A stretch of 64,000 bases of DNA from Lineus longissimus. Taxonomy: Eukaryota; Nemertea; Pilidiophora; Heteronemertea; Lineidae. Location: NCBI RefSeq assembly GCF_910592395.1, contig NC_088325.1, positions 10,234,109 through 10,298,108 on the forward strand, read 5' to 3'. The translations under genes were made by a program, and so were the position numbers. The notes under the pieces are model-generated. The model did not search any database. It was given only the letters and a program-made list of their open reading frames with translations, and was not told the DNA's origin. This document shows, piece after piece, positions 12,801 to 22,745 of this stretch. The number at the start of each line of letters is the position of its first letter. The stretch's first letter is position 1.

Positions 12801-15800
12801 TCCCTGCAAATTCCAGTCCATGTGTCACACCACCTAGTAGCCGAGAAGTTCTGCGCGACACTTGCGACAACCAGCCGCTTGGGAATCCAAGTTTGTTTGC
12901 AGATATTCCTATTACCAAGGAACAGCCACTTGGCAACCCAAGTCTGTTTGCAGACGTTCCTATCACCAAGCAGAAGACATCCCCTGAAAAGCAGACGTCA
13001 ATACAAAGTCCCGGTTTTGCAGACACTCCACAGATTACTCATCAGAATAATTTCAATCCATACGAAGCTAGTATTCCATCGGGTATTGAGATGGATATTC
13101 CAAGTATTGAGGTGAAAAATTCTTCATGTAATCATCAGGATGGACGGAAAAGCATTGAACAGATACCCAATACTTCTCTTGCCAGTCAAATATCTGGAAA
13201 TTCAGCCAATCAGTTGAGTGGAAATTCAACCAGTCAGATGAGTGGGACGTCAGCCAATCAGCTTCCTGGAAATGCTCAGCCACCATATCTTAGCCATTCT
13301 GTTGAATCATTATTTGGGTCGACGGGAAATCGCAAGGAATCTGGTCGAACACCAGATGCAAGTACAGTGCCATCTATTCCAGAGAAGGAGCCCGTATACC
13401 AAGAAACGGCTCCTGCACCGCCTAGCCAACCTGCTCCAGCTCCTGCACCTGCACCTGCACCGGCGCCGCCTCCTGCTCAGCAGAAGAGCCCTTCAAAGTC
13501 ACGTAGCTATCACCAAAGTACAGGCAGCCAGTCGAAGAAAAAGAGCAGAAGTTCTGCTCCACCTCCTCAGCCCAATTTCTACTCTGCTGAAAATCTGCTG
13601 CACTCTCAGAATCATGGTCGCCATCCGTTACACAAGGATATGCCACCGATGTTCCCGTCCCAAGGTGGTGAAGGTGGCATTCCTTGCAATATGCCGCATA
13701 GAAACGAAGGTTTTAACTGCAACCCTCTCTTCTTGCCACCTACATCTTCAGGGCCAAATATGCCACCAACGTCTATGCCATTTAATATGCCGTCATCGTC
13801 GTCAGGGATGCAGCCTCCGCCATTTTCATTTAGTTTGTCTTCGTCCTCTTCGTCTGCTCCAACAAACACTTTCAGTCCGCAGTCGTCGCAGTTTTCATTT
13901 TATCCATTACACCCGCCTCCAATATCGTCGCATAATTCTGGCCATGGCCCCATTACGGGACCTGGGCCACCAGATACAAACATTGGATTAAATTTGCCAC
14001 AGTTTGGAATGGAGAATCCGGAACAGAACAATCCAAGTCGAGAAATTCCTCGGCCGAATCAGGAGAGTCTTACGTCGCCCCCGCAGGTTTCTGGGAATCC
14101 GTCGTACCCAAATTTTAATCGGCCAACGAACAATACTCGTGTTACAGGACACCATGGACCTGGCCGTAACCAGTTCATGGAACCAGCGCCACCTTTGATG
14201 CATAATGATAAAGACTTGGCTAACTTACCACCACCTCTTCAGCAGACGCAGTTCAATATGGTGGACTCGCGGAGACCGGAGATGAATCCGCCGCCACCGC
14301 AATCATTCCCAGAAATGGGTCGATCACCTTCGAATGCGTCGGATCCAGGATCGCAGCGCTTAATGCCCGATATGGGACGCCACCCGCCTCAGTTCACTGA
14401 CATTCCGCCCCATCGTGTGATCCCGTCGCAACCGAGGCATCCAGAAACGAGTCCATCGCAGCCAAATTTCTCAAATCATCCAAATTCTGGAGCACAAGGT
14501 CAAAACCGGCAGGAAATGAACTTGCCACATTCGCGGTCATCTGATATGGGCAGGTCTCGGCGACAGTCTGACGGCGGACATTCACGAATGAACGATATGG
14601 GCCAGTCGCCCAGAATTGGCGAAATCAACCAATCGCCAAACAGAGAAAGCAGTCAAGGTCAGAAACGTCTGTCTGACATAGCGCCACCTTTGAACAACCA
14701 ACCGCGTAGTCGTCCAAGTTCAATAACGAGTCGATCGCCTCACGTAATGAACAGTTTGCCGGGACCAGGACCGTTCTTTCACTCCCCGGGGTCAACGTTT
14801 GTAAATCAGGGCCCACCTCCGCCAGATCTCACGAGCCCCCCCTTACGACATCCAAGTCGTGGACCGTTCGAGGCGGGAAATTTCAATAATCAGCCACCGC
14901 AGGATTTCAATCCCATGTTGAACTTTGGAGCATCTGGTTTCGACCCGCCACCTTTAGAGTTACGTGAAACTAATCCAGCCCCACCACCACCACCACCAGC
15001 ACCACCGACTTCGCAATCGTCCGCCTTTAATAATAATCAGGCCGCGCCGCCTCCGCCGTCACAAAGCACAAAATCAACCAATCAGAGATCGGAGAGTACA
15101 CGTGCACCGAAACGGACTAGTAGTGCTAAAACGACAACTGCAAAACCACGCGCCAAGTCGAAAAAACAGACTCAAAAACAACAGCAACAGCAACAGCAAT
15201 ATGAAATGGATACAAACCTGCAGAATTCGATATTTGAGCCAAATCGCAGCATGACGCCATATTTTCCAATTTCAAATATGTCGTCGCCGCCGCCTAGGAA
15301 TATGCAAGCAGACGGACCAACTTATATTGGCAATTTATTTGGTGGGCCTTCGCGACCGCTTTCAAACACTGGACCTTCACCGCACCACAAGAACTCTGAG
15401 GTCAATGCTCCATTTAATTCATTGTTTCCGCCAGGGCGGCCGCAGAATGGATTAGGGTTGAATTTCCAGCCGCCAGGTTTCGGTATGAATCACATGCATG
15501 GTAACCATGGCAACCCGGGGCCGATTCCGCCGCACGGGAACTCAGTGTCCGTCACGCCACACATGCCAAATTTCAACCTGAGTAACTTCTTCCAGGATAT
15601 AAACAACCCCGGCCAAAACGACTCGATAAATATCTCGCCGATTAAATTCCCGCACGGCAATCCTATCCTGAATCAGCAAGGTATCGATCATCAGTTGCAG
15701 CATCATCACCAGCCGGGAATGTTCCACAATCGGCCACCACCCCCTGTGTTACATAACGCCATAAGTCTCCTAGGACACCAACATCATGGTTTCGACTCCA

Positions 15801-15913
15801 GGCAGGTGGGGCAGCCGCTAAACAGTTCGATGGGGCCACCATTCCACGGCCACGGTGGCGCACCATCTTTTGGGATGCCACCAGGGTTAAATTTCAATAT
15901 GCATGACCATTGA
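729..15913 (+). CDS. USF3: USF3-like bHLH transcription factor (six exons)
   Basis: The model joins 729-807, 4996-5092, 6042-6177, 7146-7245, 7939-8022 and 8532-15913, giving 7878 nt and 2625 residues. The joins are in phases 1, 2, 0, 1 and 1, all in frame. Residues about 68-124 form a bHLH: basic region RNKTEKKRKEK, helix 1 to LAVLLPP, then helix 2 from QCMNLILE. The Glu that reads the E-box (E76) and R79 are kept. The usual last basic-region Arg is Lys, as in vertebrate USF3. An EQQAEEIKRLK coiled coil follows, matching the region just after helix 2 in USF3. The long tail is Q/S/P/N-rich with a YSAENLL motif and a C-terminal MPNFNLSNFF block, both resembling USF3. Length is similar to the roughly 2250 residues of human USF3. 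Expected role: nuclear DNA-binding regulator acting as a dimer on E-box-like sites. Orthology is inferred from family knowledge, not from a search. Confidence 0.88.
1255..3870 (-). mobile_element. CR1/L2-type non-LTR retrotransposon, 5'-truncated, antisense in intron 1
   Basis: On the minus strand a single long ORF is followed by about 180 bp of 3' UTR, ending in GCACTTTAAATCAAATAAA and a (TTA)n tail at 1255-1290. That microsatellite tail is typical of CR1/L2-group LINEs. The 5' end lacks the first half of the endonuclease, as expected from incomplete reverse transcription. It is inserted opposite to the host gene inside intron 1 (808-4995). The exact 5' junction is uncertain (about 3850-3915). 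No target-site duplication was identified. Confidence 0.85.
1435..3915 (-). CDS. LINE ORF2: partial endonuclease plus reverse transcriptase
   Basis: The open frame is 826 codons with no internal stop. Residues about 20-100 are the C-terminal half of an APE-type endonuclease (GDINVKVN, THRSGNTLDHII and a DHFPIFF segment). Residues about 370-640 are the reverse transcriptase: LKNYRPVSNLPFLSKVIEK, GHSTETALL, LDMSAAFDTISH, GVPQGSVLGP and the catalytic FADD. The C-terminal domain has the LHWLPV...RIDYK and LWNALPSWLRD motifs common in CR1/L2/Rex-like elements. The intact frame suggests recent insertion, although the copy lacks the N-terminal endonuclease and cannot be autonomous. The first about 15-20 residues are probably host flank read in frame. 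Confidence 0.9.
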   Translation of the reverse strand: MTNCRMDTFLDLYFLTFYRSSMGDINVKVNRKDDPEAIKYLHLLATHGLIQIIDKPTHRSGNTLDHIIIRPSAVLVPTFTVEPLKAISDHFPIFFELCGVYKDCPSNQVEKKVRKLRKIDTVTFAMDICERLNSLNGEENSVLAYNDAMSSLLDKHAPVTTVRIKGTSRKSWYNDDIHAARKTRRHLERQYKKSGLEVHRQMFAEQSKIVVSLINRAKTGYLHERLAACNTRDMFKEVNGLLSADQGGKLPDSDDKQELANKFAHFFHEKIETIRAGFVNECTSPTVPPLEDRCLTSFRPVSSDQLRKVIKESPPKSCGLDPLPTWLLRDDVVLDAILPLLVRCVNESIGTGQVQDCLKNAFVTPLLKKSGLDCNILKNYRPVSNLPFLSKVIEKVVAKQLVLHMKVHGLYDPLQSAYRVGHSTETALLRIKADIDVALDRGQGVILILLDMSAAFDTISHKLLISQLEDKLGIRGTALEWFKSYLSSRTQSVLVQGQKSDKMPLLSGVPQGSVLGPILFSIYIKPLAAIIENHDMCRHGFADDIQLYDTFDVTPEGLRLAIKKAESCVADVREWLGPNHLKGNDDKTEFLIIASKRKLSRLEPLPSIQIGSSSVTPSSQVRNLGAVFDANMSMSQQVSQVVRGVYYQIHRIAKIRRYLDNTTCARVINALITSRLDFQNGLLLGLPGCEIQRLQKAQNASARLLTRSKKREHITPILKSLHWLPVTSRIDYKVLLTTHKVIHHEESPQYMKELLSLRAPGRRLRSSDDPWLLAIPRSNGVFGDRSLCVRAAGLWNALPSWLRDVTVLNTFKSKLKTHLFILTYSE
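3980..4362. repeat. Pair of about 88-bp direct repeats 200 bp apart
   Basis: A block starting TATCATTGAAGCAAATGATG and ending at TCAATCATGACCCATACTA occurs at about 3982-4070 and again at about 4274-4362 with no visible mismatch. The spacer is G-rich, with a G run at 4140-4150. This looks like a recent local duplication just outside the 5' end of the LINE. Confidence 0.85.
4791..4975. mobile_element. TA-flanked short inverted-repeat element (MITE family 1), copy 1
   Basis: The left end TACAATAGAACCTCTCTAT and the right end GGGAGGTTCCACTGTA are inverted repeats beginning with TA. The interior repeats the phrase CTTAATAGAGAGGTGTCC in both orientations. The ends resemble pogo/Tigger-type Tc1/mariner termini (CAGTNGAACCTC), so it is probably a non-autonomous member. 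It ends only about 20 bp before exon 2. Confidence 0.85.
4996..5092 (+). CDS. USF3: USF3-like exon 2
   Basis: The acceptor is TTTCTTTCCTCCATTCCAG and the donor is GTAAGT at 5093. The exon enters in phase 1 and leaves in phase 2. It encodes a Ser/Pro/Asp-rich linker (DSPKDSPLSK, then PYEWEDETE) ahead of the bHLH. An open frame continues upstream of the acceptor, but that part is MITE sequence and is not coding. Confidence 0.8.
5215..5625 (-). mobile_element. tRNA-derived SINE family B, copy in intron 2
   Basis: Read on the minus strand, the head (about 5625-5550) has an A-box-like TAGCATAGTGGTTAA and a B-box-like GGTTTGACACC. The body contains TTTCTGGATGAACCAGCGTGG. The same head and body recur at 45860-46150, and the distal body at 50638-50830. 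That defines a dispersed family of about 400 bp. Confidence 0.65.
6042..6177 (+). CDS. USF3: USF3-like exon 3 (basic region and helix 1)
   Basis: The acceptor is TCTATTTTTAG and the donor is CAG|GTGAGA. The exon enters in phase 2 and leaves in phase 0. It encodes residues 60-104, including the basic region, helix 1 (EKIRGFINDLAVLLP) and the start of the loop (PDRGVPKK). The E-box-contacting Glu and the helix-1 Leu/Ile pattern are visible. Confidence 0.85.
6968..7120. mobile_element. MITE family 1, copy 2 (degenerate ends)
   Basis: This shares the internal block with copy 1 (AAGGACACCCTCAGGACTGACAAG, AATAGAGAGG, TTTGGGACCAAAACTAGTGTC), but the terminal inverted repeats are eroded. The right end falls about 25 bp before exon 4. 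Confidence 0.8.
7146..7245 (+). CDS. USF3: USF3-like exon 4 (helix 2 and zipper start)
   Basis: The acceptor is CTTTTATGATTTCAG and the donor is GTACGA at 7246; it enters in phase 0 and leaves in phase 1. It encodes helix 2 (MNLILERTVEYMSFLKKQN) and LLLEKGDEQQ. This order matches the helix-2-to-GGNNEQAEEI segment known in vertebrate USF3. It was recovered from frame and splice signals. Confidence 0.85.
7523..7549. repeat. (GAT)n microsatellite in intron 4
   Basis: About nine tandem ATG/GAT triplets. Intronic and non-coding. Confidence 0.9.
7939..8022 (+). CDS. USF3: USF3-like exon 5 (coiled coil)
   Basis: The acceptor is CCTCGTTTCAG. The 28 residues encoded include EEIKRLKVEITELEHERDRY, a heptad Leu/Ile coiled coil continuing helix 2. 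Frame demands that the exon end after AAAAAG at 8022 in phase 1, where the next bases are GCAAGT, a GC donor with an otherwise ideal consensus. The nearby GT at 8027 would break the frame into exon 6. Confidence 0.8.
8023..8531 (+). other. GC-AG intron 5
   Basis: Donor AAG|GCAAGT and acceptor TTTCAG|CT are the pair that joins exon 5 (phase 1) to exon 6 in frame with strong sites. The GT dinucleotides at 7996 and 8027 leave the wrong phase. One at about 8008 (AAAC|GTGCAG) keeps phase but is a poor donor. GC-AG introns are a small minority of animal introns and sometimes sites of regulated splicing. Confidence 0.7.
8532..15913 (+). CDS. USF3: USF3-like exon 6: giant terminal exon
   Basis: This 7.4 kb exon encodes residues 166-2625 and ends at TGA 15911-15913. 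It is mostly low complexity. Residues rich in Q, G, S, T and P (nt 9000-11100) look like activation-domain material. Basic clusters likely to be nuclear signals lie at nt about 11400-11450 (NRSRKKKP), 12110-12190 (DKKKRKQ) and 15100-15170. A Pro-Ala run is at 13430-13475 and a poly-Gln run at 15177-15200. Two 17-residue repeats (QPLGNPSLFAD...) lie at 12872-12974, and ANQLSGNSTSQ-like repeats at 13200-13275. A His/Asn/Pro-rich C-terminus contains the PNFNLSNFFQDI block. The first internal ATG (8561) is not the translation start. Confidence 0.92.
12872..12974 (+). repeat. 51-bp in-frame tandem duplication inside exon 6
   Basis: Two copies of a 17-codon unit (QPLGNPSLFADxPITKx) differ mainly at synonymous sites, showing an old, selectively kept duplication within the coding region. 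Confidence 0.85.
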
Positions 15914-16990
15914 GCCAGGTTTTGAATTTGGTTTCTGTTCATTTAATCCAATGTTTGCCCACTCAATGGTTCCAAAATATTTCAAAATTTGTTTCGAAAA
16001 GGGATTTTTCCAATACTCCCAATACAGTAGAACCGCTCTATCAACGACGCCCTCTGAACTGACAAGTGCTGTCCTTAATAGAGAGGTGTCCTGATTAGAG
16101 AGGTCAATTTGAATGGAAACAACCAATTTGGGACCTCAACTAGTGTCCTTAATCGAGAGGGTGTCCCTAGTAGAGAGGTGTCCGCTAAGGGAGGTTCTAC
16201 TGTACTTTGAATCGGCACCACGATTGGAAGGATTTACTGTAGCATACACTGTTGTGAGTATGCATGATCAGATACAAAATCTGTAACTGTGATTTATTAA
16301 AATTTTAAGTGTGAATGGTAGCCACCAAATGGCCAAATATTGGGCCAATCCTGATGGGTTGAAATAGTCTAAACTTGGATTGAATAAACATGAGAGTAAA
16401 CATTACTATGATTAGATATGTGATATTCTGCATTGCTCAGTATTATTGGAGAAAAAAATTCCACACCCATAACTAGCTGTGGAAGTATACTGTGAAATGA
16501 GTTCTCCAGCGGTAATTGAATGTCAGATTTCGTCTGAAAAGAAGGATGTGACTGTGATTTATTAAAGTTTTTTAAGTGTGAAAGGTTCAGTTGGATAATT
16601 TAAAAGTCTGGGATCACCATGAAATATCAAAATGATTAGATTTGAGTTGGGGGAGGGGTGCTATATTGTCAAATTTGATAGAATCTGTGTTGAATAAATT
16701 ACTGTGGTTGTCTTTTCCAACAATTGACATGGTATTTAGTTCTAAAATTAAGTCATGCTGTGTTAAATTTTTTTAAAGTAATTGTATTTGAATAATAATG
16801 GATATAATTTTTTACTGGAAACAAATGTAACTTTACGTGCCATGTTGAACAGAATTGTCTGAAACTATTGAATTACCTGTCAAATGATAATAATTGTTTT
16901 AATTGTTTTATTTTTCTATGAGAATATGCATTTTGGTGTGATGTGATTCTTTCCTTAGATCTAATAAAGGCAAGATTATTAATATGTAAC
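15914..16990 (+). other. Likely 3' UTR with several poly(A) signals
   Basis: AATAAA hexamers occur at 16383, 16693 and 16963 after the stop codon. A MITE sits inside at 16023-16204. The phrase GTGATTTATTAAA occurs at about 16288 and 16555, a small local duplication. The actual cleavage site cannot be chosen from sequence alone. Confidence 0.6.
16023..16204. mobile_element. MITE family 1, copy 3, in the USF3-like 3' UTR
   Basis: One of the best-preserved copies. It runs from TACAGTAGAACC to GGTTCTACTGTA, with near-perfect terminal inverted repeats and TA at both edges. Internal phrases match copies 1 and 5-7. If transcribed in the 3' UTR it could fold back on itself. Confidence 0.9.
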
Positions 16991-19900
16991 AAAAGTGGGA
17001 ATACTTTAGAGGACTATTTACACTGCTCTACTCTACTCTGTTAACCTATTTGCTTGGATTTTTGCGAAAATGCAGAATTTTAATTTCCCCTCTTTTGTAA
17101 GCTTTTCAAAAACCTGGCTCAGTGGTGTGGTTATCTCAAAACGCCCATTCATAGGCTGAAGTATAGATTAATCTATACTTGATAGGATGGATAAAGTGTC
17201 GGTGCTAGTGTCTTCACCTTGAGTATAAGGCCAGGCACCATAGACCGTAGTTTGGCCTGAGCAGGGGGGAGGGAATCCTGGATAATTGGAAAATTCTGTC
17301 TATGTACTGAACGACCCAAGATGGATTGGCAGAGGGAAATGGACGGTCGTGTTCCCAAGCTCGAAATATTCAACGAAGAAAATGATACCTGTTTTTACTG
17401 CATCTCCCGATTAAGTTAATGTTGGATTAAAATATTGGGATGACTGAGAAGGAAAACTTGTTTAAATCTGTGTTTATTCATTGCTCGGTTTCTGCAGGCA
17501 ATGTTGTTTTTTATAATCGGCCAGGTGCTTGCTGGAATATTTGTAGAATCTCACAATTGTTCAGAACACCCCTTTAGAACAGAATCGTATGACCTGTGGC
17601 TGAATATTTGTATAAAATTTGCATTAAATGTGTATATCAGGGTCAGACCACTCTTGTTTCAGAGGGGTGCTTTAATGTAGGTCACTGCCATGTAGATTGT
17701 GCACTGCAATCAGTAGTTCTGACAGGTTGTCCCAGAAAATTTGTAAAACTTTTCTGTGACATTCTGTAGAAATAGATGTAAAACTTTAAATACTGTACAT
17801 TGTGTAATAAGATAGTGTATGTGCTCCCATACATGTATATATGTGATTATATTTGTACCTGTACTACTGTGTGTTATGTGTCTTGTAGGATACATGTTGG
17901 TTCAAGCTAAAATAGGTATCTTTAGGTTAGCGTCAGATGCATTCATTGGCTACTATTTGTGTTACAGCCAGTTGGAACCAGTAGAAGTGTCATTCATTTT
18001 GCCACTTGACACTTCCTCTACCGTACCGCACGGTTTTGGAAGCGTATAGAACCCCTGGTCCGCACCCGGTATTGACCGGGTGACCTGGATCCCGACTTGG
18101 CCTAGGAAAAGTTTCATTATAAAATAGCAAGCACTACCCAATCTTTGGGACGAGGTCTGTATTGGAGTGACTGCAGTGCTGCCATCTCGTTTTCCAGTCT
18201 CTGGCGAATGATAGAACTGCATAACTTTGGCTTGATCGACCTGCACAGAAGGCGAAGAATATGGAAAATTTATCTTAATTTTTTCCGCGACACCCGTTAT
18301 TCGTATGACAGTGACTTTTTACCATGTCTGCGGGTAGGTTGGAGTTATAATAGCCAAGTTTTCTTTGATTTGCTGAAACTCCCTCAGATTTTTTTTCTGA
18401 GGATGATATCATTGTTTTAAACATATCAGATTTTTATTTTATTATGCTTCTTACGTCTGTCTCAGTTGATTTTAGTTTTTGTTGACTGAAGATTCTTGCT
18501 GAGCATTGTCAGTTTAAGTGAATTATGGCTGTTACTGTGTGTTTGCCACCTTGTGCCTGAAATATTTTGCAAAAAGAAAGGATAGGAAAAACCTTTGAAA
18601 TTTGTATGGCAATCCCTTTCTCATAAAATCATGAATAATCATGAGAAAAAATATTCATGAAATATGGTACACTGCAAATTTTTGCAATTTGCAATGTTTA
18701 AATTTTTTTGGCAGTTTCACCTTCCTTCTTACAGATTTTAGCATAAAAGAAATAAAATTTTCAGCTATTTTTCTGTGAATCAAGATAATTCACCGAATCT
18801 GCTCAACTAAAATTTGGCGCCGAACAGTACTTCTTGGTTTTAATACCAGTAGGTCTGTGAGCTACTCCAACAGGAGCACTTGCCATACTCCTTTAAGGAC
18901 TCTTGATTGGCAAACATGAATCAGGCAAAAAATTCATCTTTATTGGATTAACCATTAAAATTGGGCTGCAAATGCAGAATTTAATTGACGCCAGATGAAA
19001 AATTATGAAATTCACACACTTTTGGCTCCGCGAACGTTACCAGATTTACTGTACATGCCGCTAAAATTGAGGACCACAAAAATCAATTGCCACCATGTCC
19101 GGATTCCCCCCCTTGACGGGGAGTGTGGTGCTGCGGAGGACGTTACAATCTCTAAGGCTTGTATGTCAAGATGATGGTATCTTATTGGTGTAAATCACAA
19201 ACACAAGCATTTAGAACAAGTAGTTTTTGGGTAGACTTGAAGGAAGATGTTGAAATTTGTTAAGTTACTAAATTATGCATAATATATCGATTTTTGTAGA
19301 CGCGTGTAGGTACTGAGGCCAAATGTCAGCTTGTGTTAATCATGTATTGCCAAAAGGATAAGACATTAGCTTTTTGAGTTTTGAGGCCAAATTTTTACTA
19401 TGATTCCACGGAAGGAAGTCTCTCATGCCTGTCAACATAAATTAATCATGATTTTTTTGAGAATTATATTGCACTAAGGCAGCGGTTGCTTTAGTGGGAC
19501 ACATTATCTGTTGCCTCGAAGTCACCAACTCTACTGTAGGGACAAGGTTAGTCCCTCGATCTCCCCAGCTAATGTGGTAAATGCTAGGATGTCGCTCAAA
19601 TCATTGACATCAGTAGTAGATGTTTTATTGATAGGAAGATTGGTGGTCACAAAACTTAATTGATGTTTTCTATTCGAAATATCTGTGAAATTACAGCATT
19701 TGCCTCTCAGCACACAGTTAAAAGAATCCAGGCCTAGCCCAATACACGGTCTGTTGTGTTTTAGCAAAGCCTGCATCTGCCCAGGTCTAAATTCCCATTG
19801 TTCTACTGTCTTGTCAAAGGGTTATCAGGGGAGATCATGATATTATCGACCCTCACGAAACCACTTTCATGGGGACATTCGGCCTGAACCAGCAAGGGCA

Positions 19901-20340
19901 ATAAGCGTAGTGAGGTATTCATCCTAAATCTTGATGCTGCTGTGAGTGTCATCAATCATATTGTTTATAGGCTGGCTGTCTCCTCAATTTTATCAGTAAA
20001 TGCTAATGTACAGTTTTAGTGTGCATCAAAAAATGTACACAAAGCTTCTCGTTTAAGGTAGATGTTATCACTAATTTGCAAATATTGTAAATAGAATTTT
20101 CTGGGTTGAAAAAGAAGCCGCACACTGTTTTTGAAATATCTGAAAATATTTTTGGCCAACAGCAGTTACATGAGTGGTCTATTAGTACATGTTCACTGTG
20201 TACAAGCATACCGGGCTATACACCCATTGAAAATATTCTTTTTTATGCAAGGTATTTTAATACCGCTTGGGCACGTTTTCAAATTGGCTACACATTATGT
20301 CATTAAAATGTGCACTTGTTCACCTTAAACAATGCTATAT
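16991..20340. other. Intergenic stretch; no gene seen
   Basis: AT-rich with only short open frames. A palindromic ACCCGGTATTGACCGGGT lies at 18065-18082 and has a near match at 48003. No exon-like or RNA-like segment is convincing. Confidence 0.5.
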
Positions 20341-20350
20341 GACAACAAGT

Positions 20351-20625
20351 CTGTATAGCAGGGTATGTGCTTGTGACGTGCTGTATAGCAGGGTATGCAC
20401 TTGTGACATGCTGTAAAGCAGGGTATGTGCTTGTGACGTGCTGTATAGCAGGGTATGCACTTGTGACATGCTGTAAAGCAGGGTATGTGCTTGTGACATG
20501 CTGTATAGCAGGGTATGTGCTTGTGACATGCTGTAAAGCAGGGTATGTGCTTGTGACATGCTGTATAGCAGGGTATGCGCTTGTGACGTGCTGTATAGCA
20601 GGGTATGTGCTTGTGACGTGCTTGT
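20351..20625. repeat. 30-bp minisatellite with 60-bp higher-order pattern
   Basis: About nine tandem units of 30 bp (GTATAGCAGGGTATGTGCTTGTGACGTGCT). Units alternate between GTATAGC and GTAAAGC types, giving a dimeric 60-bp order. As 30 is divisible by 3, long repetitive open frames appear on both strands; they are artefacts of the repeat. Confidence 0.95.
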
Positions 20626-21544
20626 CCACAGTGACCTTCGTCATGAACAAATATTTTTTATGATAAATGTCGATGTTTGCAATTGTAACAGATGATGGCC
20701 TCTTTTTACACCCAGTACATGCTGAACTGGCCCGAGTCAGTTGTACCAAGAAATATTCGTGTCCATGCATTTATGAACTTTTTATACATAATAACTTGTA
20801 CAAATGCACTGTTGTATATATTTTTACTACAGAGAAATACAGAGATTATGTCATATGAACACATTTCGTATATCATTTTTTGAGTTTTTTAATACTTGTG
20901 GTCAAGTTCATGTCCTGTTTCTGATTGCTAAATGTGAACAAAACATTTTTCAGCGCTGCTGCGTAAAAATCGTCGAAGTTTTCATTTGGTTTCTGTACAC
21001 GCTTTGAGAGATCGAGCTTTTCCGGGAATGGAACGCAAGTTGTTATATTTCACGAGCCACAAGAGGTGGATAACGAAAATCAATAGTTCAGAGTGTTGAT
21101 GGATATCTTAGCACCACTTCTGACACCATGTTGTGTCAGGATGGGTCGGAAGCAATTGGAGTTAAGACGATCTTTACGAACAAATATATTTATTGATTCT
21201 CAAGAGCTTGAAGGTAACAGCGAGTGAGAAATTCCGGAAGGGCCGTGGTGGGCCTTGAAGACACCAACAGCACAGTCACAACCTGGCAAAAGCCATGTAG
21301 TATCTCCAGTTGGGTAAGTATGAGGACCATGTTGCATGGCCTGAATGTGCCTGAAGACAAAGTCGCAACAAAACTGGCAATTTGTCATAAGAGTATTTTA
21401 CTATTGTCACAACCAATCCAATGGTGAAAATGAGCTGGCAAATAATGTCCCAGCGAATATTGAGACACAAGACAATCACTGTCACTGCCAAAGCGATGGT
21501 AAAATAGGCTGGCAAACACTGTTCAACAGCACGCCTCCTCGCCG

Positions 21545-21650
21545 TTTGTCGATGTTGACATCTGGTGGTAATAAATGGAACTGAAATATTGTCTTAATTT
21601 CGTGAACATTTCAGTTTTATTTCTTACCACCAGATGTCAACATCGACAAG
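21545..21650. repeat. Near-perfect hairpin, copy 1
   Basis: The arms TTTGTCGATGTTGACATCTGG... and ...CCAGATGTCAACATCGACAAG are inverted complements, extending inward through GGTAA and GGAACTGAAAT/ATTTCAGTT. Stem length is about 45 bp with a loop of about 15 bp. It could be the terminus of an unrecognised foldback element. Confidence 0.85.
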
Positions 21651-22745
21651 CATTGACAACCAAAGTTTTTATTTCATTAATTCAAAATACTGTAAAAATG
21701 GAATAATGAGAGCCAGTTTGAGATAAGATAGGATGATGCTCAAACGTCAAGGAAAGAGCATTGACAACCAAGGTTTTTATTTCATTAATTCAAAATACTG
21801 TAAAAATGGAGTATATATAATGAGAGCCAGTTTGAGATAAGATAGGATAACTTGTACAAATGCGCTGTTGTATATATTTTTACTACAGAGAAATACAGAG
21901 ATTAAGTCATATGAACACATTTCGTATTTCATTTTTTGATTTACTCGTGGTCAATTTCTTTATGTCCTGTTTCTGATTGCTAAATGTGAACAAAACGTTT
22001 TCTCTAGGGTATGTAAAGCTCTCAGTTGTTGTAACACCAAGACTTGCATCGTCCACATGTATCCTGAACTCTGAACATCACAATTTTGCATGCAGCTAGC
22101 CAAATACATGTATGCTGAAGACAGTGTCACAACCTGGCAAAAGCCATGTAGTAACTCAAGTTGGGTAAGTATGAGAACCATGTCGCATGGCCTGAATGTT
22201 CCTAAAGACAAAGTCGCTACAAAACTGGCAAGTTTTCATAAGAAAGACTCTGGAAACTTATATTTTAGGAAAGTTTTGTCCGTCCTCTCTGATAGACAAA
22301 ACTGGCACGTTTATCATGAGAAATACTCTGAAAACTTACATTTCGGGACAGTTTTGTCTCTCTCACTGACAGACATCAACAGTAGTGATGCCTGGTGTTA
22401 CCTGGCAACACTAGCAAAGAAAGAGTTACATTATGGCAGCCCCACCTTGGTCCTTGTCGTAGGAGGGAATCGTGAATATGCAACGGTCCATAGTCTATGT
22501 CCCAACGAGTATTGAGAAACGAAACAACCACTGTCACAATCTGATGGTAAAATTGACCTTCTAGCATAAGTAATGTCCCAACGAATATTGAGACAAGAGA
22601 TAACTATTGTCACAAACAATTCAATGGTGAAAATGAGCTGGCAAATAATGTTCCAGCAAATATTGAGACGCAACCACTGTCACACCCAAACCGATGGTAA
22701 AAGAGGCTGCTGGCAAACACTGTTCCACAGTACGCCTCCTCGCCG

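Noticed and set aside
8561-15913. The 2450-codon frame read as a complete protein starting at its first ATG
   Set aside because: The frame is open upstream of 8561 to a clean acceptor at 8531, and the bHLH exons join to it in phase; the ATG is internal (residue 176).
20303-20770. 155-codon minus-strand frame repeating HVTSTYPAIQ-like units
   Set aside because: It is a translation of the 30-bp minisatellite; both strands are open simply because the period is a multiple of three.
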